Assembly: GCA_017881985.1 (NCBI GenBank)
Contig: JADGQH010000097.1
Location: 1 to 10,499 of the forward strand
Direction of reading: 5' to 3'
Length of the DNA: 10,499 nt
DNA from: Chloroflexota bacterium
GTDB taxonomy: Bacteria > Chloroflexota > Limnocylindria > Limnocylindrales > CSP1-4
Positions 6,436 through 10,499 of the stretch are shown here, one piece after another. Positions within the stretch are counted from its first letter, which is position 1; each line of letters starts with the position of its first letter. The position numbers and the translations under genes were made by a program. The notes under the pieces are model-generated. The model was not told the origin of the DNA, did no database searches, and saw nothing but the letters and a program-made list of their open reading frames with translations.

Positions 6436-8508
6436 GTGAGCGACGGAGTCGATCCCCGCCATGTGCCCGCGTCGGAGCGCGACCGGTTCCGGGCGCGCCT
6501 GGCCTCGCGGCCGCTGGTCGCTGACGGCGCCACGGGCACGCTCCTCTTCTCGCGCGGGATCCCGCAGCGGGCCTGCCTCGATGAGCTGGTCCTCTCGCGG
6601 CCGGATCTCGTGGGCACCATCCATCGCGAGTATCTCGAGGCGGGCGCCGACGTCATCGAGACGGCCACGTTCGGCGCCAACCGGGTCCGGCTCGCGGGCT
6701 GGGGCCTGGGCGACCTCGCCGCGCGGATGAACCGGCGCGCGGCCCAGCTCGCGCGCGAGGCACGCGACGTCGCCGGGCGCGACGCCCTGGTCGCCGGGTC
6801 GATCGGACCGCTCGGCCGTCCCGCGCACGGCGACCTGGGAGTCGGCGATGCGGGCGCCCGGGCCGCATTCCGCGAGCAGCTCGACGGGCTCCTGGAGGGG
6901 GGCGTGGACCTGCTCATCCTCGAGACCTTCCACGACCTCGACCAGCTCCTCCTCGCGATCTCCGAGATCCGCGCGGCGACGGGCCTCCCGATCGTCGCCT
7001 CGATGACGTTCGGCGAGGAGCTCGGTCTGGCGGATGGCCGAACCCCGGAGCAGGCCGCGGCGCTCCTTGCCCGATCCGACGTCGACGTGCTCGGCGTCAA
7101 CTGCGGGGTGGGCCCCAGCGCCTCGCTCGACGCGCTCGGCCGAATCGACCCGGGACGCCACGACCTGCCGGGATCGTTCATGCCGAACGCGGGGCTGCCC
7201 CAGCGAATCGAGGGGCAGTTCGTCTATGCCGCGAACCCGGCCTGGTTCGGCGAGGTCGTGCCCCTCGCCGTCGCCGCCGGTGCGCGCATCGTGGGCGGCT
7301 GCTGCGGGACCACGCCGGCCCACGTCGCCGCCATGCGCGCGGCCGTCGACCGCCTGGTCGCCGTGGAGGGCGCCTCGATCGAGGGCGCCGAGCCGCCCGG
7401 GGAAGCCGCGGGCGCGGACAGCCGTGCTCCAACCTCGCACCTCGCACGCCGGCCGGTGCGTGTCGAGACGCCTCGCGCGACGCCGCCTCCGGGGAACGAA
7501 GCCGGCGCAGTCGATGCACCGAGCCCGACGGCGCTCCTCCGGAAGCTCCGCGACGGCGAGTACGTGATCTCCGTGGAGATCGATCCTCCCCGCTCGATCC
7601 GGATCGAGCGCACCGTCGACGCCGCGCGGCTCCTGGCCGCGGCTGGGACCGACTGCGTCAACATCAGCGACTCGGCGATGGCGCGCGTCCGGATGGGGGC
7701 GCTCGCGGTCGCCTTCGGGATCCAGCACGACCTCGACCTCGAATGCGTGGTCCACCTGACCACCCGCGACCGGAACCTGATGGCCCTCGAATCGGAGCTG
7801 CTCGGTGCGCACGCGCTGGGCGTCCGGAACATCCTCGCCCTGACCGGCGACCCGCCGCGCGTGGGCGACTACCCGACCGGGACCGGTGTCTGGGACGTCG
7901 ACTCGATCGGGCTCGTGCGGATCCTCGCCCGGCTCAACCGCGGCGAGGACGAGGCCGGTGCACCGATCGGGGGACCGGCAGGCTTCACGATCGCCTGCGC
8001 GCTGGACCCCACGGCGGAGGAGCCCGCCCGCGAGTGGGACCGGCTCGAGCAGAAGCTTGCGGCGGGCGCCCACCTCGTCATGACGCAGCCGCTCTACGAC
8101 GCGGGGCAGGTCGAGGCGATGCTCCGCGTGGCGCGGCGCAGGTTCGGGCCGGGCGGCTTCCCGGTCCCGGTGCTCCTCGGCATCCTGCCGCTCCAGTCGA
8201 GCCGGCACGCCGAGTTCCTCCACCACGAGGTCCCCGGGATCACGATCCCCGACTCGACGCGGGCAGCGATGCGCGACGCCGGTGAGGCTGCGGCGGAGGT
8301 CGGCCTGGAGACCGCGCTGGCACTGCTCCGCGACGTCGGGAGCGCGGTGGCCGGCACGTACGTGATGCCGTCCTTCGGGCGCTACGAGCAGGCGGCGGAG
8401 CTGGTGCGTCGCCTGCGTGCCCAATCACGCGCGGTCGCGCCGGACGCCGGACAGGCGGTCGCGTCGACCATCGGACCGGGTGCCGCGCGCCCCGCCGCGC
8501 TCGGCTAG
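6436..8508 (+). CDS. Bifunctional homocysteine S-methyltransferase / 5,10-methylenetetrahydrofolate reductase (YitJ-like)
   Basis: This 690-residue fusion joins two steps of methionine and one-carbon metabolism. Residues about 15-305 are a homocysteine S-methyltransferase domain (PF02574): DGATGTLL near the N-terminus, then the three zinc-binding cysteines Cys223 in GVNCGVGP and Cys289-Cys290 in GGCCGTTPAHV. Residues about 368-690 are a flavin-dependent MTHFR domain (PF02219): YVISVEIDPPRS with the conserved acidic Glu381, CVVHLTTRDRN, NILALTGDPP (about 465-474), GAHLVMTQPLYD, and the C-terminal PGIxIP-like segment. A linker of about 60 residues rich in Ala, Pro and Arg separates them. The arrangement matches YitJ-type proteins (about 610 residues); the extra length is mainly the linker. 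No cobalamin-binding domain is present, so the methyl donor of the first domain is uncertain. It follows the lysine-pathway decarboxylase and is read from a GTG start. Confidence 0.95.
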   Translation: MSDGVDPRHVPASERDRFRARLASRPLVADGATGTLLFSRGIPQRACLDELVLSRPDLVGTIHREYLEAGADVIETATFGANRVRLAGWGLGDLAARMNRRAAQLAREARDVAGRDALVAGSIGPLGRPAHGDLGVGDAGARAAFREQLDGLLEGGVDLLILETFHDLDQLLLAISEIRAATGLPIVASMTFGEELGLADGRTPEQAAALLARSDVDVLGVNCGVGPSASLDALGRIDPGRHDLPGSFMPNAGLPQRIEGQFVYAANPAWFGEVVPLAVAAGARIVGGCCGTTPAHVAAMRAAVDRLVAVEGASIEGAEPPGEAAGADSRAPTSHLARRPVRVETPRATPPPGNEAGAVDAPSPTALLRKLRDGEYVISVEIDPPRSIRIERTVDAARLLAAAGTDCVNISDSAMARVRMGALAVAFGIQHDLDLECVVHLTTRDRNLMALESELLGAHALGVRNILALTGDPPRVGDYPTGTGVWDVDSIGLVRILARLNRGEDEAGAPIGGPAGFTIACALDPTAEEPAREWDRLEQKLAAGAHLVMTQPLYDAGQVEAMLRVARRRFGPGGFPVPVLLGILPLQSSRHAEFLHHEVPGITIPDSTRAAMRDAGEAAAEVGLETALALLRDVGSAVAGTYVMPSFGRYEQAAELVRRLRAQSRAVAPDAGQAVASTIGPGAARPAALG

Positions 8509-8511
8509 ACT
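8506..8511 (+). promoter_or_regulatory. Putative -10 element (TAGACT) overlapping the HMT-MTHFR stop codon
   Basis: The TAG stop of the preceding gene is the first half of TAGACT, which ends 7 nt before the ATG at 8519. The sequence around it, GCTAGACT, is nearly the same as the hexamer before the acetyltransferase gene. If active, it would give the small downstream gene its own leaderless transcript. No -35 is evident. Confidence 0.42.
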
Positions 8512-8518
8512 CCGGTCC

Positions 8519-8851
8519 ATGGGAGCCACCGACACGATGGAGCTGTTCTTCGAGCAGCTGAACGGGGGGTCGCGCGAGGGCGCGGTCGCGCTGATGGACG
8601 AGCGGATCGAGATGCGGATCCACGTGGGCGAGAACGCCCGGACGCTGCGCGGCCTGGACCAGGTGAGCGGCTGGTTCCTCCGCGCCGACGCCGGCCTGAA
8701 GATGATCCCGGGTGCCGTGCAGGACATGGGGAACACCTACCAAGCGGACCTGCTCGTCGTGCGGCCCGGCGCCGAGTCGCAGCATCTCGACGCCGCGTTC
8801 CGTGTCGAGGCCGGCAAGATCACCTCGATCAACCTGACGCCGCGGCGCTGA
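8519..8851 (+). CDS. NTF2-like / SnoaL-like small protein
   Basis: This 110-residue soluble protein has the pattern of a SnoaL/NTF2-like alpha+beta barrel: an N-terminal helix (MELFFEQLNGGSREGAVALM), a first strand with DERIEMRIHV, a helix around LRGLDQVSGWFLRAD, and alternating C-terminal strands ending in AAFRVEAGKITSINLTPR, where 'F.vegGkI..i' is typical. The fold hosts isomerases, hydrolases, dehydratases and many ligand-binding proteins, so no reaction is assigned. The frame is open further upstream into the HMT-MTHFR gene, but the ATG at 8519 is chosen because the recognisable fold begins there and a TAGACT hexamer sits 7 nt before it. It lies 10 nt after the previous stop, so read-through expression is also likely. 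The stop falls within the first copy of a 17-bp tandem repeat. Confidence 0.75.
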   Translation: MGATDTMELFFEQLNGGSREGAVALMDERIEMRIHVGENARTLRGLDQVSGWFLRADAGLKMIPGAVQDMGNTYQADLLVVRPGAESQHLDAAFRVEAGKITSINLTPRR

Positions 8852-8875
8852 CCCGCCTGCGGCGCTGACCCGCCT
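8842..8875 (+). repeat. Perfect 17-bp tandem duplication across the NTF2-like gene's stop
   Basis: GCGGCGCTGACCCGCCT occurs twice in direct succession (8842-8858 and 8859-8875). The first copy contains the TGA stop at 8849-8851. The duplication lies at the convergent junction with the LysM gene and looks like a recent slippage event. Confidence 0.9.
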
Positions 8876-8899
8876 GCGCTTCGGTCGCTACGGGGCGGG
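8869..8899. terminator. Possible hairpin between convergent genes
   Basis: CCCGCC (8869-8874) can pair with GGCGGG (8894-8899) around a 19-nt loop that includes CTTCGG and the stop codon of the LysM gene. Its position between two genes that end face to face suits a bidirectional terminator. The stem is short, the loop long, and no T-tract follows on either strand, so support is weak. Confidence 0.25.
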
Positions 8900-10279
8900 C
8901 GTGATCGCCCCGTCGGTGATCGCCGGCGCGACAGCCGGCGGGATCACGAGCTGATCGCCGAGATTCAGCCTGTCCGGGTTCTTGATCTGCGGGTTGGCCT
9001 TCACGATCGCGTCGACCGTGACCCCGAACTTCACCGCGAGCCGCGAGAGCACGTCGCCGGCCTTGACAACGTAGATCGTGGGGCTCGGTGACGGGACCGG
9101 CGTGATCGACGGCGCCACGGTCGCGGCCGCCGAGGCGCTCGCGGCAGGAGCCGGGCTGGACGACGCGCCATTGCCGCTCGTGAAGACGCGCAGCAGGAAG
9201 GGTGTCGCGAAGAGCGCCAGGCCGACGATCAGCACGATCAGCCCGTAGAGGACCGGGCGCGGCAGCGCCGCGACACGCCCGCCGCTCGACTTGAGCGACG
9301 GATACGCCTCGAAGCGCCGGGGCCGCTCCCATGAAGGCGCCGAGGGATCGGCCCCGGCCCGCTCGGGGCCCGGGCCCAGGGCCCGATCGGCGCCGGGTTC
9401 GGGTCGTCGATCGCGGCCACGCCCGGCCCCCGCGATCGGGCGTCGCGTCGGCCCTCCGGGGATCGAACCTGCCGCCCCCGGCCATGCCCGTTCGGTCGCT
9501 GGCCTCGCGTGGAGTCCGTCCGTCTCGTCCGGCAGGTCGACGCCTCCGCTCGCGCGGACGGGTCGCGCGGCGCGGCCCGCGAGGAACGCCGGTGTGGCCG
9601 GCACCGCCGGGATCGATCCGGGCTCGCGGTCGACGCCGGCGGCGGGATCCGCCGGCCCGGGCGCCTGGCCGATGGACGGGCCGCCCGAGGCTGCGAGGCC
9701 GCCGGAAGCTGTGAGGGCACCGAGCGCCGAGCCGGACCACGCACCGAGGCCCGGGCTCCCGGTTTCATCGAATCCGGCGTCATCCTCGACCTCGGGGGCG
9801 TCGTCGCGAGTGGAGCGCGGGTCCGGACGGCCGACCGGCTCGTCTCCGGGGTCAGCTTCGCCGGCGCGAACGACGGCGCCCGCATCGGGTGCCCACGGCG
9901 GCGGCGCCGTCCACTCGGCCCGTCGCTGGCGACCCGACGTCGTCGGCGCGGCCTGGGGCGCTGTGGGTCGGCCGGCCGCCGAAGCGGCTCGGTCGGCGTC
10001 GCGGCGCGCCGTCGGCGCCTCGCGAAGCGTCCGGATCGGCTCGTCCTTCGGTGGGGCAGCCTCGCGTCGCGCCCAATCGATGAACGTGGGGCAGCCCGCA
10101 AACGCGGACGAAAGGCAGTAGGCGGCCTGATGGGCGAGCGCCCGCGATGCCCCCGGGCTCTCCGCGAAGCAGCGGTGCCGGTGATCGGGCACGCTCGACC
10201 GGAAGTCGCGATCCTCGTCGTACGCGACGAACGGACACACGAACTCTCGCTCGGTTCCCATGGCGCTGCGCTCGGTCAT
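8888..10279 (-). CDS. Single-pass membrane protein with N-terminal Cys4/His cluster and C-terminal LysM domain
   Basis: This protein has 463 residues if begun at MTERSAMG. Residues 1-75 hold a compact cluster: Cys15 (CPF), His33, His35 and Cys37 (PDHRHRC), His50 (AHQ), Cys55 (YCL) and Cys63 (GCPTF). It looks like a metal or Fe-S site; I cannot name the family. Residues about 76-340 are low-complexity, rich in Pro, Ala, Gly, Arg and Asp, and probably disordered. One membrane helix lies at about 343-366 (VLYGLIVLIVGLALFATPF), with basic residues before it, predicting the N-terminus in the cytoplasm. After a Ser/Pro/Ala linker, residues about 402-447 are a LysM domain (YVVKAGDVLSRLAVKFGV to LGDQLVIP), which normally binds N-acetylglucosamine in peptidoglycan. 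The ATG at 10279 is preferred over further in-frame starts (GTG 10348, ATG 10291), because TATGAT precedes it. Confidence 0.85.
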   Translation of the reverse strand: MTERSAMGTEREFVCPFVAYDEDRDFRSSVPDHRHRCFAESPGASRALAHQAAYCLSSAFAGCPTFIDWARREAAPPKDEPIRTLREAPTARRDADRAASAAGRPTAPQAAPTTSGRQRRAEWTAPPPWAPDAGAVVRAGEADPGDEPVGRPDPRSTRDDAPEVEDDAGFDETGSPGLGAWSGSALGALTASGGLAASGGPSIGQAPGPADPAAGVDREPGSIPAVPATPAFLAGRAARPVRASGGVDLPDETDGLHARPATERAWPGAAGSIPGGPTRRPIAGAGRGRDRRPEPGADRALGPGPERAGADPSAPSWERPRRFEAYPSLKSSGGRVAALPRPVLYGLIVLIVGLALFATPFLLRVFTSGNGASSSPAPAASASAAATVAPSITPVPSPSPTIYVVKAGDVLSRLAVKFGVTVDAIVKANPQIKNPDRLNLGDQLVIPPAVAPAITDGAITPAP

Positions 10280-10286
10280 CCCGCCG

Positions 10287-10292
10287 ATCATA
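10287..10292 (-). promoter_or_regulatory. Putative -10 element (TATGAT) of the LysM gene
   Basis: On the minus strand, GGTATGAT ends 7 nt before the ATG at 10279. TATGAT is the closest match to the bacterial -10 consensus in the window, differing at one position. It would start transcription at about the start codon. No clear -35 is visible. The nearby in-frame ATG at 10291 would begin inside this hexamer, which argues for the 10279 start. A GGCGGG stretch touches the ATG and is too close to be a good Shine-Dalgarno sequence. Confidence 0.5.
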
Positions 10293-10337
10293 CCGGGGAT
10301 GCCGGTGCCCGGACGGCCCGGACGCGGCCGCCCGCGA

Positions 10338-10499
10338 CTAGTGGGCACCCTCCACGATCTCGTCGCAGACCTGGTCCATCGCGGCCGGGAGCGTGCAGGT
10401 GATCTTGAGGGCCGACGGGAAGTCCGTGCCCGAGCCGGCGGCGCCGGTGCCCGGGTCGAACACCAGCAACCCGAGCGCGCGGTACCGACCCCCGGAGGG
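10338..10499 (-). CDS. 3' end of an unrecognised gene (partial)
   Basis: An uninterrupted minus-strand frame runs from the right edge to a TAG at 10338-10340 and encodes the last 53 residues of a protein. The readable part includes RYRALGLLVFDPGTGAAGSG, then DFPSALKITCTLP and MDQVCDEIVEGAH at the C-terminus. Two cysteines, in ITC and QVC, are 9 residues apart and could form a disulfide if the protein is exported. I do not recognise the family. Its stop lies 58 nt upstream of the LysM start on the same strand, so co-transcription is possible alongside the LysM gene's own TATGAT site. Start, length and function lie outside the window. The codon-position G/C pattern and lack of stops support a real gene, but the fragment is short. 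Confidence 0.55.
   Translation of the reverse strand, partial: PSGGRYRALGLLVFDPGTGAAGSGTDFPSALKITCTLPAAMDQVCDEIVEGAH

Noticed and set aside
6340..8424. A minus-strand open frame of about 690 codons opposite the HMT-MTHFR gene
   Set aside because: The plus strand carries a complete two-domain enzyme with all motifs. The antisense translation is low-complexity Arg/His/Ala with no recognisable domain.
9361..9385. Run of GGGCCC palindromes
   Set aside because: It encodes Gly-Pro-rich residues in the disordered part of the LysM protein and is explained by codon bias.
9291..10402. Plus-strand open frames of about 280-300 codons opposite the low-complexity part of the LysM gene
   Set aside because: The LysM gene is supported by its membrane helix, LysM domain and Cys cluster in one continuous frame. 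The opposite frames are low-complexity and give nothing recognisable.

Overview
The window is very GC-rich bacterial chromosome with strong G/C preference at third codon positions, tightly packed genes and long meaningless open frames on the antisense strands. The gene set suggests a free-living or environmental bacterium: a fused homocysteine methyltransferase/methylenetetrahydrofolate reductase, a LysA-type decarboxylase, a single-pass LysM protein with an N-terminal Cys/His cluster, and several apparently leaderless starts. A Chloroflexota lineage (Limnocylindria-like) is my best guess and an actinobacterium is the alternative. There is no rRNA or other taxonomic marker, so this is inference. 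I see no tRNA, CRISPR array, insertion sequence or phage module.

Layout. (1) Positions 98-2463, minus strand: a three-gene operon of a MarR-family regulator, an ABC exporter ATPase and an ABC-2 permease. It reads leftwards from a promoter buried in a perfect 13-bp inverted repeat (2465-2498), which is probably the regulator's own operator. (2) Positions 2598-4315, plus strand: a RimJ/RimL-type GNAT acetyltransferase overlapping by 4 nt a proline racemase/hydroxyproline epimerase family enzyme that has both catalytic cysteines. (3) Positions 4397-8851, plus strand: a small four-helix membrane protein (PF04020-type), a diaminopimelate-decarboxylase-like enzyme, the HMT-MTHFR fusion and an NTF2/SnoaL-like protein. 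The decarboxylase and the fusion belong to lysine and methionine (aspartate-family/one-carbon) metabolism. (4) Positions 8888-10279, minus strand and convergent: the LysM membrane protein. Upstream of it lies the 3' end of an unrecognised gene (10338 to the right edge).

Regulatory reading. Four starts (2598, 6436, 8519 on plus; 10279 on minus) are preceded at 6-8 nt by a TAnnnT hexamer in the context G[G/C]TA[G/T][A/G][A/C]T and have no Shine-Dalgarno sequence. This is the layout expected for -10 elements of leaderless mRNAs. By contrast, the downstream operon gene at 1923 and the membrane-protein gene at 4397 have clear Shine-Dalgarno sequences. The features most worth following up are this start architecture, the two-box MarR operator, and the Cys4/His-disordered-TM-LysM protein.
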